From positions 1 through 64,000 of IMG/VR virus record IMGVR_UViG_3300021376_000030: a DNA stretch of 64,000 bases. One strand, written 5' to 3'. Made by a program: the position numbers and the translations under genes. The notes beneath the pieces were generated by a model that made no database searches, was not told where the DNA came from, and saw only the letters and a list, made by a program, of their open reading frames with translations. Source of the DNA: a virus. Position 1 is the first letter of the stretch, and each line of letters opens with the position of its first letter. Of this stretch, positions 6,900 to 15,448 are shown piece after piece.

Positions 6900-7122
6900 T
6901 ATTTCTATTATAGTCTAGATACTGCCTGGAGTCAATAATAAAATCTAAAAATAAATCATATAATTGATCTAGCTCTTTATTATTGTGTATGACAAGTTTA
7001 GTGTTGCTAGAAATATTATTTAATTGTTTATAAAACATTTCGCTGTATTTTGTTACAAAAAGTTTACATAAAACGAGCTGAGAAACTATTTCTTTTTGTT
7101 CTGAAGAAATATTTTGTGTCAT
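6877..7122 (-). CDS. Small helical hypothetical protein
   Basis: 81 residues, highly helical (SSEQKEIVSQLVLCKLFVTK) with a polar tail. No domain recognised. The 78-base gap upstream has no gene that I can see. Confidence 0.68.
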   Translation of the reverse strand: MTQNISSEQKEIVSQLVLCKLFVTKYSEMFYKQLNNISSNTKLVIHNNKELDQLYDLFLDFIIDSRQYLDYNRNNESGNRV

Positions 7123-7200
7123 AATATTTATTATATAATTTTAAAACAAACACTAATGGATATAATATAAACATACTTATTAAAACTTCTAAAACTTTTC

Positions 7201-7464
7201 TCACTCATTATTTAGCTCAAACCCTTCTTCCTCGAGAATAATTATTGCGCTATCTTCAGAAATATCAATTGCACTTTGAATATCATCTTGATCCAAACAT
7301 TCTACAATAGCTTCAATCTCATTTCCTACAGTTGCAGTATCAGCTAAATCATCAAGATCAACTGGAGCGTGCTTATGAATCTCAGTATTAATAAGCCACT
7401 TTGCCACTTCATAATGATCATGGCCTGAATCTATGTAATCTTTTACTTTAGAAGTTGTAATCAT
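7201..7464 (-). CDS. Acidic hypothetical protein
   Basis: 87 residues when begun at Met 7464 (MITTSKVKDYIDSGHDH); an upstream Met at 7503 would extend it into the previous gene. Very acidic (AIVECLDQDDIQSAIDISED), a composition found in phage decoy or inhibitor proteins, but no match is claimed. Confidence 0.68.
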   Translation of the reverse strand: MITTSKVKDYIDSGHDHYEVAKWLINTEIHKHAPVDLDDLADTATVGNEIEAIVECLDQDDIQSAIDISEDSAIIILEEEGFELNNE

Positions 7465-7840
7465 AAAAATATGTAGCTTGTTCACCTTTTTGATGAAGAC
7501 CAAATTTACTATAGCGGGTTTGTTGTCCTACCTCACACCAGCGCTTAGCTTTATTTCTCCAACTTAAGATTTTAATTTTGTTTTTAGGGTTACTGGAGAG
7601 CTTATACTCTTGATCATAATTATCAGCATAATGACCGCTAAAACCTCCTGGGTAAAATTCTTTTGGTTTATGAATGCATTCTGCATCAAGCTCACGAATT
7701 TTTATACGACGGGGGCTAATAACCTCGATAACCTCCCATGCATCACGATCTGTATAATGAAACTCTGTAACATGTTGCCCAATAAACGGCGACTCTACTG
7801 GCTTATGCTTGCTTTTAGTTTTCATATTATGATTGTACAT
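7448..7840 (-). CDS. Conserved hypothetical phage protein
   Basis: 130 residues; second Met at 7825 (MKTKSKHKP) is an alternative start. Beta-rich, with HVTEFHYTDRDAWEVIEVIS and WCEVGQQTRYSKFGLH; similar small proteins occur in many phages without assigned function. A sigma70-like TACAAT with TTCATG before it lies just upstream. Confidence 0.7.
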   Translation of the reverse strand: MYNHNMKTKSKHKPVESPFIGQHVTEFHYTDRDAWEVIEVISPRRIKIRELDAECIHKPKEFYPGGFSGHYADNYDQEYKLSSNPKNKIKILSWRNKAKRWCEVGQQTRYSKFGLHQKGEQATYFYDYNF

Positions 7841-7844
7841 GAAT

Positions 7845-8474
7845 CTAAATTATCGGCAACTGTTTTGTATAATTTTCTCTAACGTATTGATTTTGATAAT
7901 GATCTATCCCGCTTTTATATGCACAATTATATCTTCCAGTTGGGTTTGAACAAACCCACATTTCTGCTTTGTGTCTATCTATTTCATTGCAATAATTTAA
8001 AGTTTTAATATGATTACCGGTAGCCCACCAAAAATTACCTGAGTAATGTTTTTGATTGTTGAATTGCTGCAAATTTACTCCAGTCACATCATTATTTTGC
8101 AATTCAGCAATCCTATTTTTATAATCTTCTATACAAAAATATTCCATATAATCAATCCAGTCTTCAACATTTTTATTGTTATTTCTAGTTACTCCCTTGC
8201 TATGAAAGTATAGAACATTATTAGCTTCTGTAGTTAATTTCATGTAATTTAAAGTAACTGCTTCAGATAAAGCAGTACCATGGTACTGTATTACGTTTAC
8301 TTTATTGATACCATTAAAATTGCCTCTTGAGTCACCAATACAAATAATATTAATATTGTTTATGATTGATATTAAGTTAGATTTTTCTATCTTTAAATAT
8401 GATTTTAAAAATCTAGAATAAAAATCATTAATACAATAGCAATGATAATATATTGAGTTAATTATTGGTTCCAT
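7845..8474 (-). CDS. Putative glycosyltransferase
   Basis: 209 residues. The words VLYFHSKGVTR and HYSGNFWWATGNHIKTL, followed by AEMWVC, resemble a group of bacterial and viral sugar transferases in which YxHxKG and GNFWW(A/S) are conserved. No signal peptide. It overlaps the next glycosyltransferase-like gene by 13 bases, and a methyltransferase follows, so the three form a small sugar-modification cassette. Confidence 0.6.
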   Translation of the reverse strand: MEPIINSIYYHCYCINDFYSRFLKSYLKIEKSNLISIINNINIICIGDSRGNFNGINKVNVIQYHGTALSEAVTLNYMKLTTEANNVLYFHSKGVTRNNNKNVEDWIDYMEYFCIEDYKNRIAELQNNDVTGVNLQQFNNQKHYSGNFWWATGNHIKTLNYCNEIDRHKAEMWVCSNPTGRYNCAYKSGIDHYQNQYVRENYTKQLPII

Positions 8475-9352
8475 TGCAATATGGTGCCTAAGAATCTATG
8501 TGCCAGATGTGTAGTTGTAAGATATGTTTTGGTATAATTAAATATTTTTAACAGATAATCATCATACTTATAATTAATGAACTCACTTGACAATCGCTTT
8601 ATATTGCCAGTGACTACTAGGTTTTCTGCTAATATTCTTATGCAAATATCTTTAGGAAATATTTTAAGAGTATTTTCAGGGCACATTTCTAATCCAGAAA
8701 ATAGAGGTATACATCCATTTGCAAGTATTTCATAATGTCTCATGCAATCCCATCCAGATTTTTTAGTAGTTATAGCAAATCTAGAATTTTTATAATCATC
8801 ATAATAACTTGCTTCATTAAGATATATATAGGTAGACTTATCACCAGGTATAATATGTGCTAGATCTTTAAGTTTTTTTGAAGGCTCAGAAATTTTACAT
8901 GAAGGTATTGCAAAAGATATTGGAAACGATTTGGTAAAATTATCATATTTTTCCCTCTTAAAATATGGAAATTTCTCAAACAAATCTTTATGATAATTAG
9001 GTTCATCTTCACCGTCTATGCATATAATTCTTCCTGGAGAATAGTAATTAGTAACTAATTCGAAATAATCTAAACATCTAAAAATACTACCGTATATAAC
9101 ATAATCAAAATATTTGGCTTTAATTTTTTGTTCAATATCTGTTCTATCCGTATCGTCATCAAATAATCTTGTAACAGTAAACCCCTTCCCATATAATTGA
9201 GATAAGTTATTTTGAGGAAAATCTTTATAAAGATAATGTCTTCTCGAAACATCTACTACATTATTACCAAAAATCTCTTTTAAACCTATCAATAGACAAT
9301 CAGGTTGATAATCTATTCCATGAGATGAGCTGTGAATAAATAAAAATTTCAT
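8462..9352 (-). CDS. Putative glycosyltransferase (exostosin/CgeB-like)
   Basis: 296 residues. The segment FAITTKKSGWDCMRHYEILANGCIP-LF (residues about 200-225) is the typical donor-binding part of GT-B sugar transferases found in phages and marine bacteria, where W-x-RHYE-x-LANGCIP recurs. N-terminus MKFLFIHSSSHGIDYQPD fits a Rossmann strand. Substrate unknown; cassette context suggests surface glycan or virion glycosylation. Confidence 0.68.
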   Translation of the reverse strand: MKFLFIHSSSHGIDYQPDCLLIGLKEIFGNNVVDVSRRHYLYKDFPQNNLSQLYGKGFTVTRLFDDDTDRTDIEQKIKAKYFDYVIYGSIFRCLDYFELVTNYYSPGRIICIDGEDEPNYHKDLFEKFPYFKREKYDNFTKSFPISFAIPSCKISEPSKKLKDLAHIIPGDKSTYIYLNEASYYDDYKNSRFAITTKKSGWDCMRHYEILANGCIPLFSGLEMCPENTLKIFPKDICIRILAENLVVTGNIKRLSSEFINYKYDDYLLKIFNYTKTYLTTTHLAHRFLGTILQWNQ

Positions 9353-9915
9353 TATTTTCTATAAACCCACACATCTTCCCCTGGTGTAGCATAATTAGTT
9401 CCTATGACAGTTTCTACGGCTCGTTTCACCCCATCAAAGCTTACGTCATGTCCGGCTAGAATACCTCGCATCTTTAATTTTGGAAGCCATGCTTTAATGT
9501 CTGAACAAACGTTGTTATAGTCATGAGATGCATCGATAAATATAAAATCTAGCGATTCTTTATTATACATGTTTGATGCATCAATAGATGTTTTTTTTAT
9601 AACATTAATTACACTTTCTACTGGTTTAATATTCTGTAAAAATAAATTATACAAACCATCTTTTGTTTTTAGAGTTGGCTCATAAAATGGCGACTTTTCA
9701 TCCAAATGCTCTTCGCTGCCTTCCCAAGTATCAATACAGTCAAAAATTATTTTTTTACCAGAGTTAATAATTTCTACTCCCATGAATGCAGCTGATGCTC
9801 CCTTCCATGAACCTATTTCAACAAAATGAAAATTATTATCCGCGTATTTTACAACTGTTGAATAAAGCTTAGGATATGTAAACCATCCTTGTATTTTATA
9901 GAAATAATGCTCCAT
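9352..9915 (-). CDS. Class I SAM-dependent methyltransferase
   Basis: 187 residues from the ATG at 9915, whose TAATG overlap with the upstream lipoprotein gene decides the start. Rossmann motifs: FVEIGSWKGASAAFMG (SAM-binding), IFDCIDTWEGS, and FIFIDASHDYNNVCSDIKAW, then GGHD-like GILAGHDV. This is the Methyltransf_24 type often found in sugar clusters of phages. It follows two glycosyltransferases and may methylate a sugar. Confidence 0.8.
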   Translation of the reverse strand: MEHYFYKIQGWFTYPKLYSTVVKYADNNFHFVEIGSWKGASAAFMGVEIINSGKKIIFDCIDTWEGSEEHLDEKSPFYEPTLKTKDGLYNLFLQNIKPVESVINVIKKTSIDASNMYNKESLDFIFIDASHDYNNVCSDIKAWLPKLKMRGILAGHDVSFDGVKRAVETVIGTNYATPGEDVWVYRK

Positions 9916-10112
9916 TAATATGTTGCTTTCCAAATTTTTATCTTAGAGTTTGGATCTTTACTCCCATCAGGAGAATCCATAAGGTTGTATTTACTATATT
10001 CCCAGTTTATATTATCTTCTTGATTAGTAGGTAAAAAACTATATTTGACGCCATCTGTAGTAGAGCACGATGACAATATAGTGCTAAGCAATATTATTAA
10101 AATAATTCTCAT
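9915..10112 (-). CDS. Predicted lipoprotein
   Basis: 65 residues with a lipoprotein signal: MRIILIILLSTILSSCSTTDG, lipobox LSSC with Cys16. The mature part of about 50 polar residues has no recognised domain. It sits between a secreted CAP-domain protein and the methyltransferase, with four-base overlaps. Confidence 0.75.
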   Translation of the reverse strand: MRIILIILLSTILSSCSTTDGVKYSFLPTNQEDNINWEYSKYNLMDSPDGSKDPNSKIKIWKATY

Positions 10113-10516
10113 AAATCAGCACCATTATATACTACAATATATACCCCTCGTTTGTTACTAATCCCTATACCCACTATAGTAGTTTCTTTGTCTAAAAGAT
10201 TATCCCTATGACCGCTACTATTCATCCACGCATTAATAACATGTTTTGGAGATGGGTTAATATTACTTTTAAAGAGGTTTTCAGTTATAATATGGTAGTT
10301 AATTAAAAATGAACGTAAGTCAGATCTATGATCAAACCTATTTTGTTTAAGTAGATATGAAGACCATCTTTGAGCTATTTGAGATAAATCAGTATTAAGA
10401 GCTACTGGGGAGAGCTTAAACTTACTTCTGATCTTATTAATTTCTACAACGTAACTTTCGCTATCATATGCATATAACGAGGATGACAAAAATATGCAAA
10501 GAAGAAACAGCCTCAT
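10109..10516 (-). CDS. Secreted CAP/SCP-domain protein
   Basis: 135 residues. Signal peptide MRLFLLCIFLSSSLYA, cleavage after residue 16. The mature domain has CAP-family marks: EINKIRSKFKLSPVALN, LSQIAQRWSSYL, ITENLF and SSGHRDNLLDKETTIVGIG. These are the positions of the His/Glu cavity of YkwD-like bacterial proteins, whose roles include proteolysis or envelope binding. Exported by the host, so it acts in periplasm or outside. Overlaps the lipoprotein gene by four bases. Confidence 0.8.
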   Translation of the reverse strand: MRLFLLCIFLSSSLYAYDSESYVVEINKIRSKFKLSPVALNTDLSQIAQRWSSYLLKQNRFDHRSDLRSFLINYHIITENLFKSNINPSPKHVINAWMNSSGHRDNLLDKETTIVGIGISNKRGVYIVVYNGADL

Positions 10517-10524
10517 AAAATAAA

Positions 10525-10553
10525 TTAGGGCCTAGGATTGAACTAGACCCTAA
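10525..10553 (-). terminator. Intrinsic terminator after CxVTG-family gene
   Basis: An 11-bp stem (TTAGGGTCTAG with CTAGGCCCTAA) with a seven-base loop, followed on the minus strand by TTTATTTTA. It lies directly after the stop of the 97-residue gene. Confidence 0.6.
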
Positions 10554-10557
10554 TTAA

Positions 10558-10851
10558 TTACTCCTTGGAGTGCTTGCCCTTGGAATTAAGACGCAAGAGC
10601 TCGGCGTGATCAACCGTGTGAACACGCGGAGTGAACCCGTCAACAGGAATAACTTCCTGACGAATTTGCTCAAAGCTCTTGCCAGTACGCAAAAGCTTGA
10701 GAGCATCGCGGGAAACGTAATTGTTGATAAGAATATCAACAGCCACGTCAAGTCGAGAAGCTTTAGCCTCAAGGTACTTGATGTTAGAGTTACGGGTTTT
10801 ACCGGTTACCAAGCAGGTAAGCTTCGGCAAAGTATTAGTAGTTTTGTTCAT
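10558..10851 (-). CDS. CxVTGK-family small protein, copy 1
   Basis: 97 residues from the ATG at 10851, chosen because AAGGAGAT lies just before it; the frame itself opens at 10908. Core: LTCLVTGKTRNSNIKYLEAK, then YVSRDALKLLRTGKSFEQIRQE. The same pattern occurs in three more proteins of this window. Codons are much richer in G+C than the neighbours, and the gene has its own terminator and a perfect palindrome in its leader, all suggesting high, separate expression. The single Cys-x-(V/I)-T-G motif suggests a small fold of unknown function. Confidence 0.8.
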   Translation of the reverse strand: MNKTTNTLPKLTCLVTGKTRNSNIKYLEAKASRLDVAVDILINNYVSRDALKLLRTGKSFEQIRQEVIPVDGFTPRVHTVDHAELLRLNSKGKHSKE

Positions 10852-10882
10852 ATCTCCTTGTAGAGTCTTCCGTTTCATGTTT

Positions 10883-10896
10883 AACACGCTCGTGTT
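10883..10896. promoter_or_regulatory. Perfect 14-bp palindrome
   Basis: AACACGCTCGTGTT lies in the leader of the copy-1 CxVTGK gene, 30 bases upstream of its ATG. It is a perfect inverted repeat and could be an operator or an RNA hairpin near the ribosome site. Confidence 0.45.
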
Positions 10897-10958
10897 ATTT
10901 TTATTCACGTACTTCCAACTCTTTAAATATTGTGAAGGAATTCAGATTTTATGCAACT

Positions 10959-11546
10959 TTATAATTCAAAATCATATTCTTGTTGCAATCGAAGTGGTTC
11001 CATGAAGGAATTAAAAGTCTTATCGACAATTTCAATATTTTTCATTGTATACACTTGAAATTGACCAGGAAACAACTTGAGACCTTTTGATATACTGAAA
11101 CGAAGCAGGTATCCTTTAAAAAGACCTTTGCGAATATAACTGTTAGTAATATCAATATTTTCCCGCACATAATTAGCCATCATTATTCTATCATATTGAC
11201 AAGCTTTCATATTGTCAATACATAAATGAACAATCCTATCACATTTCTTGTATCTACTCAATAGCCACCCAGAATGACGTACATCAATAAAAAATTCACC
11301 TTTAAAATTCATATTACTCTTAACGTCTGCTGTATAGTAACGTTTCCATGTGTTCTTTTTAAATTTAAAATCAAAACCGGAGTACTGAGATTCTTGATCA
11401 GTAAGACGTTCTACCTTATCATATTGTTTTTTTGCAAAAGCTTCCCAAATGTCTTCGCCGTAAATACCTTTGCGGGTATTTTGATTGTCCCCGTACTTCT
11501 TTAAAGTACCATCCTTACCGTCGTAATAGACGGTGTTTATTTTCAT
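10959..11546 (-). CDS. Predicted PD-(D/E)XK-type nuclease
   Basis: 195 residues. The arrangement YGEDIWEAFAKK (possible acidic residue in helix A), SGFDFKF (Asp) and TADVKS (Asp-x-Lys) matches the minimal PD-(D/E)XK nuclease core, followed by a strand FFIDVRHSGW. Homologues are not certain to me. It could be a DNA endonuclease acting on host or phage DNA; a lone motif reading, so moderate confidence. Confidence 0.5.
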   Translation of the reverse strand: MKINTVYYDGKDGTLKKYGDNQNTRKGIYGEDIWEAFAKKQYDKVERLTDQESQYSGFDFKFKKNTWKRYYTADVKSNMNFKGEFFIDVRHSGWLLSRYKKCDRIVHLCIDNMKACQYDRIMMANYVRENIDITNSYIRKGLFKGYLLRFSISKGLKLFPGQFQVYTMKNIEIVDKTFNSFMEPLRLQQEYDFEL

Positions 11547-11553
11547 ACATTTA

Positions 11554-11850
11554 TTATAGCCTGGTTTTTACAACACTGCAATCTTTTTCTTCTTGACGCT
11601 GAAATAAGATGGAATAATAGTAAGGTTCAACAGTATTAGTTGAATATTTAAATTTTACCCCGGGATATTCTTTCATATATTTGTTACAATAGTTAGCCGC
11701 AGCTCTAATAGCGGTAGTAGTAGAATAGGATTTAAAAACCCGTTTATATTCAATATGTGGGGTTATAGAAAATAAACAACCAGGGTCATCAACCGTAATT
11801 AATACTTTATGGTATTGAGGTTGAGCCGAAACTCTATTAATTTTAGCCAT
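11554..11850 (-). CDS. Hypothetical protein
   Basis: 98 residues, beta-rich at the start (YHKVLITVDDPGCLFSI) and helical in the middle (IRAAANYCNKYMKEYPGV). A sigma70-like TTGATT...TATTAT element lies about 20 bases upstream. No family recognised. Confidence 0.7.
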   Translation of the reverse strand: MAKINRVSAQPQYHKVLITVDDPGCLFSITPHIEYKRVFKSYSTTTAIRAAANYCNKYMKEYPGVKFKYSTNTVEPYYYSILFQRQEEKDCSVVKTRL

Positions 11851-11874
11851 ATATATATAATAATAAAAAAGTTA

Positions 11875-12111
11875 TTAAATCAAGTCTAAATACATATGAG
11901 TGGTCATTGCGACTGTTTTATAATCTGCATAATAAAAGACTTCTTGATCATTCACTGTAAATGTTTTTGATGTTTTAATGAACTCTCTCCATTGATTGGC
12001 AAATTTATTACCATGGAATTCAATTACATCAGCAAATGTAATATAATCAGTTGTTGTTATAATATTGTTTATACCTGTATACGTTAATCGTCTTCGTTTA
12101 CAAAATTTCAT
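11875..12111 (-). CDS. Hypothetical protein
   Basis: 78 residues, beginning with a basic patch (MKFCKRRRLTYTG), then mixed alpha/beta. Overlaps the secreted nuclease gene by four bases, so the two are likely co-translated. Confidence 0.68.
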   Translation of the reverse strand: MKFCKRRRLTYTGINNIITTTDYITFADVIEFHGNKFANQWREFIKTSKTFTVNDQEVFYYADYKTVAMTTHMYLDLI

Positions 12112-12530
12112 TTAAATGTATCCCAAGATTCTTTCTTGGTACCATAATACTCTCTAGCATAGCCATTATCCAGTAAAAGTTGTCTGAGACTCATTCCATC
12201 TATGATAACATCGCCTAGTACCCTGCCCCCAAACTTATCCCACATAATTAATTGAATTTTTAAATCCTTGGCATCTGCAATTTTTTGTTTAGTAAATTCA
12301 GATGCTTTCAAACCTAATTCACCTTCATGTTTACTTTTGGCTCTCCATCCTTTTTCAGGGGTATCAACACCCCACACTCTAACATATAATTTATTTCCAA
12401 GTTCTTTTGGTAAAAAATCTACATTTATTTCAACTGTATCACCATCTAATACTCTTGTTATTTCCCAATCGTATAAATCTTGGCTATAGACTAAAGAAGT
12501 AAAATATAAAAATAGTAGTAGTATTTTCAT
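12108..12530 (-). CDS. Secreted staphylococcal-nuclease-like protein
   Basis: 140 residues. Signal peptide MKILLLFLYFTSLVYS. The mature domain shows the SNase order: ITRVLDGDTVEINVD, LYVRVWGVDTPEKG (Arg and Glu/Asp site), then KFGGRVLGDVIIDG with the second Arg, and LRQLLLDNGYAREY. SNase cuts DNA and RNA with Ca2+. Export means it would act in periplasm or outside, for example on host or competing DNA. It is one of four exported proteins within 2.6 kb. Confidence 0.85.
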   Translation of the reverse strand: MKILLLFLYFTSLVYSQDLYDWEITRVLDGDTVEINVDFLPKELGNKLYVRVWGVDTPEKGWRAKSKHEGELGLKASEFTKQKIADAKDLKIQLIMWDKFGGRVLGDVIIDGMSLRQLLLDNGYAREYYGTKKESWDTFK

Positions 12531-12648
12531 ATATTATGTGTAAGCTACTACAGCTATATATTTTCACTTACTTCAGAAGAAGTATAGAGTGAATATCTTC
12601 CTATAACAAACATCTCGAATTGGATATCAAACACTATCCTATCAAACT

Positions 12649-13515
12649 TCATTTGTTCTTTATACAATTATTCACCCTCTTTCCGCCCTTCATCTTGGTG
12701 CCTTGCTTATGATAGCCTTTCCAACACTTGGGATCAAGTCTTCTTTCTTCATCTTCTGAGTTAGATTGAAGTTTTATATTTTCAGCATCTTTCTTATCTT
12801 TCAATTCGTTTTTAATCTTTATAAAATGTTCCACGTCTATCTTAGATTCTGGATCAGACGCATGGTTTTGATTATACATATCTGAAAATTTCTTTATTAC
12901 CCAGTCTTCATAATGAGGAGAATATTCTTCAAAAAATTCTAAATAAGGATCAGTACCTTCTCGTCTATATTCTTTTTGAAAAAACTTGCTAAGAGTACTC
13001 ATCCATCTTGATTCATTATCTTTCTGTCTCTTTGTATTGGTTGTTTCTTCTCGTTCTCCCTTCACTTCCATTTCATGTGCATAGTCTTTTTGCATATCTT
13101 TTGCATACTGTTGAGGCGTTTCTTCACTATTAATAGATATTTTACTCCAAACCTTACTCAAAGCTTCTTTTTGTAACCAATCTTTTAAATATGAGTGGAA
13201 GTCTTTTTTCTTGGGATTATAACCACCCTGCTCTCCTCCCTTTATTTTTAATAATTCTTGGTGTAAATTCAGTAATGCTTGTGGATGGGTGCCTGTCCAA
13301 ATACTATCTACTGCCTTTACGAACTTCTCTTTATCTGGATTACCACCAGGGTTTTGATACTTTTGGTAACTATACAAGATTCTTTGTAGGTATTCGTCTA
13401 GATCAAAATTGCTATCAAACTTACGCACATTAGGGTTAACAATCTCTACCCCGTCTGCATCTTTAAGAGCATTGCTCATATAAGCTTCAAATATTAAATG
13501 GCTATCTTTATTCAT
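12649..13515 (-). CDS. Candidate internal head protein with CTS and CWKGY tail
   Basis: 288 residues. Starts MNKDSHLIFE-AYM: a ten-residue peptide ending IFE, the T4 gp21 cleavage rule (L/I)xE. C-terminus carries CWKGYHKQGTKMKGGKRVNNC, a conserved tail seen in marine T4-like phage proteins and also in the broken gene at 20.6 kb. The body is highly charged and helical. A GATAAATA element lies six bases before the ATG. Likely packaged with DNA in the head. Confidence 0.7.
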   Translation of the reverse strand: MNKDSHLIFEAYMSNALKDADGVEIVNPNVRKFDSNFDLDEYLQRILYSYQKYQNPGGNPDKEKFVKAVDSIWTGTHPQALLNLHQELLKIKGGEQGGYNPKKKDFHSYLKDWLQKEALSKVWSKISINSEETPQQYAKDMQKDYAHEMEVKGEREETTNTKRQKDNESRWMSTLSKFFQKEYRREGTDPYLEFFEEYSPHYEDWVIKKFSDMYNQNHASDPESKIDVEHFIKIKNELKDKKDAENIKLQSNSEDEERRLDPKCWKGYHKQGTKMKGGKRVNNCIKNK

Positions 13516-13520
13516 GCTTA

Positions 13521-14294
13521 TTATTTATCGTTGGGGAACAGCTTAAAGTCAAATACTTTTTCAAAAGTTTTAGGATCGTTCTTATAACCTTCCTTGGTCT
13601 CATCATTTGCATTGGTTTCGTATTGCCAGCAAAATGATAAGGATTTAGGTACATTAAATCCAAAAAATTTCAATACCTGCTTTTGTGTATCAACAACAGT
13701 TTGATCATTCCAATTGTGGCCTATTCCAACAAAGCCTGCATCTATTTTGTCCAGTAAATTTTTTTCACCCAAGGTAGTGTGTCTGTTTTCTAACCAAGTA
13801 AGACGTTCAATTAATTTTTGATATATGCTATTGGCTTGACCCCATCTTATACTTGCAAAAAATACAACACAATCTGACTCTAACAAAGGTTTAGATATTT
13901 TCCACAATTCATCATTCTTATTATTAATAGAAGCCCAGCACCGGTGCTGCCCAGAGGGGTTCTTATCTTTATCTTTTAAAACAGCATCCCTAGTACCACA
14001 ATGATTACCAAAACGAGAGGAAACATTGCCCTCACAACAATGAATGGTAAGTTGAGGCACTTCAATTAGTTTTATGTTTTTATCAGCCAATTCATTTCTT
14101 AAATGATAAGCAAGCAATGTGCTCTTGGGCTTATCTGCTTCATGCCCTTCCCATCGGTTTGATGTGGTTAAAAATAATATATTATTCTTGGTTTTTAGAT
14201 ATTCTTTAAACGCTTCAATATTGCGTTGCACAGGAGCAGGGCTATTATTAACCTTCTCCTGTATCATCTGTAAATATACTTGCTCTAGTTTCAT
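13521..14294 (-). CDS. Flavodoxin-fold oxidoreductase with possible CTS
   Basis: 257 residues. N-terminal MKLEQVYLQMIQE ends in IQE, another candidate capsid-targeting cleavage. From residue 35 on it is NAD(P)H-dependent FMN reductase-like: ILFLTTSNRWEG, STLLAYHLRNEL, then SDCVVFFASIRWGQANSIYQKLIERLTWLENRH. Four cysteines in IHCCEGN...GNHC and HRCW could hold a cluster. If packaged, it would be a redox enzyme injected into the host. Overlaps the 62-residue gene by four bases. Confidence 0.68.
   Translation of the reverse strand: MKLEQVYLQMIQEKVNNSPAPVQRNIEAFKEYLKTKNNILFLTTSNRWEGHEADKPKSTLLAYHLRNELADKNIKLIEVPQLTIHCCEGNVSSRFGNHCGTRDAVLKDKDKNPSGQHRCWASINNKNDELWKISKPLLESDCVVFFASIRWGQANSIYQKLIERLTWLENRHTTLGEKNLLDKIDAGFVGIGHNWNDQTVVDTQKQVLKFFGFNVPKSLSFCWQYETNANDETKEGYKNDPKTFEKVFDFKLFPNDK
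13522..13529 (-). promoter_or_regulatory. Late promoter-like element
   Basis: GATAAATA on the minus strand, six bases before the ATG at 13515. It lies just inside the end of the flavodoxin-like gene. Confidence 0.4.
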
Positions 14295-14479
14295 TGGCAG
14301 TGATAATTGAGGTAACGTTGAGCTGCCTTAGCTGTATGATTGCCTTTATTTTTTTGCTTAGCTTTAAGAGCTCTAGCTTTTGAACAAGTCATTCTACCTT
14401 TAGTCTGGCGTTTTAATATACCAGGTCTTACCGGGTCATGTATACCCTTTTCGACAATGTAATCTTTAAACGTTTTCAT
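14291..14479 (-). CDS. Small CTS-type basic protein
   Basis: 62 residues: MKTFKDYIVE-KGIHD, nearly the T4 internal protein leader (MKTYQEFIAE) with cleavage IVE. The rest is basic (KRQTKGRMTCSKARALKAKQKNKG) and ends AQRYLNYHCQ, a family seen in marine T4-like phages. A DNA-binding internal head protein is the simplest reading. TATAAATA lies 15 bases upstream. Confidence 0.72.
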   Translation of the reverse strand: MKTFKDYIVEKGIHDPVRPGILKRQTKGRMTCSKARALKAKQKNKGNHTAKAAQRYLNYHCQ

Positions 14480-14494
14480 TGACTAAATCTATAT

Positions 14495-14502
14495 TATTTA
14501 TA
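14495..14502 (-). promoter_or_regulatory. T4-type late promoter
   Basis: TATAAATA on the minus strand, 15 bases before the ATG at 14479; a normal spacing compared with the unusually short ones elsewhere. Confidence 0.5.
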
Positions 14503-14669
14503 AAATACAATAGTTATAGCTTGACAGCTTTTGTAGTATAGGTGTCCAAGCTGTACAAATTCCCTCAATTAAAATCCAAATCTACTTCATTATTATAAAA
14601 TAAACAAATTGCTCCTAAACATAGAAGTAATAAAGAATTGGCAGTTAAGATCTACCATAGTAGATTTAT

Positions 14670-15401
14670 TTACGTGTAAGTAACAGTTACAGGCTCAAAA
14701 TTAAATGCAAACTTAACTTCTGGTATTTCTTTTTTTAAAGCAGGCCAGCCGTCTGCTTTGCGTTTTCTGTATAACTCTGCATCTTCTTTCTCAAATTTTC
14801 TCCCCTCACGGTATATATTATCGTTACGCTCTTCACCATAAAAATATGCATGGTTATGATAAAGTATAGCCCAAGGCTCTTTATGATATTTTTTATCCTC
14901 TATTGCTCTAGCACATAACTCTGCATCACCGAAATTATGGTTATACCATGTTGGCCATCCACCATATTTTTTAAGTAATTCTCGATGAATTATAAAATGA
15001 CAAGCGTCCTCTGAGCCATGGCTATCACCGTTAAATCCTACTAAACCTTGCTCATTTCTACCGATAACTTTATCATAGGCAATTAAGCCCCTTTGTAACC
15101 AGCTTCCACAAGGAAGAATATCGTTTGCAAGGTTTGCCAGAAGAGGAAATTCAGTAAATGTATCTGTAGCAAATTGTAATGCTTCCCAATAGGTCAATTT
15201 ATCTCTATTTTCATCCACTAAAGGAATGGCACCAAGTTTACTTACCGCTTTAACAATATCTCTATCCTCTTTACCAGATACCGCTACTAATTTCCACGGA
15301 TATGTTTCTAAAGATGCAGTATATACTAGTCGAGTAACACATTCTAATGTGGTCTGTTTGCGTCCCCGACATGGTAATATGCCGAGCAAGAGTCCCTTCA
15401 T
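14670..15401 (-). CDS. Glycosyltransferase-like (GT-A) protein
   Basis: 243 residues. MKGLLLGILPCRGRKQTTLECV, then KLVAVSGKEDRDIVKAV, LLANLANDILPCGSWL and NHNFGDAELCARAIED give a GT-A type layout with an acidic site. Similar proteins with CRGRK..TLECV and WPTWYNHNFGD are known to me from marine phages and bacteria. Substrate unknown. Gap 14480-14669 before it holds no gene I can support. Confidence 0.6.
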   Translation of the reverse strand: MKGLLLGILPCRGRKQTTLECVTRLVYTASLETYPWKLVAVSGKEDRDIVKAVSKLGAIPLVDENRDKLTYWEALQFATDTFTEFPLLANLANDILPCGSWLQRGLIAYDKVIGRNEQGLVGFNGDSHGSEDACHFIIHRELLKKYGGWPTWYNHNFGDAELCARAIEDKKYHKEPWAILYHNHAYFYGEERNDNIYREGRKFEKEDAELYRKRKADGWPALKKEIPEVKFAFNFEPVTVTYT

Positions 15402-15436
15402 TAATTATTTTATAATTTAATATTAATATTGCAAAC

Positions 15437-15444
15437 AATAAATA
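15437..15444 (+). promoter_or_regulatory. Late promoter-like element
   Basis: AATAAATA, four bases before the ATG of the M15 peptidase at 15449. One mismatch to TATAAATA. Confidence 0.4.
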
Positions 15445-15448
15445 CTAT

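Noticed and set aside
14480-14669. Small hydrophobic frame downstream of the GT-A gene
   Set aside because: The hydrophobic frame lacks a start codon and the ATG frame gives only 22 residues.
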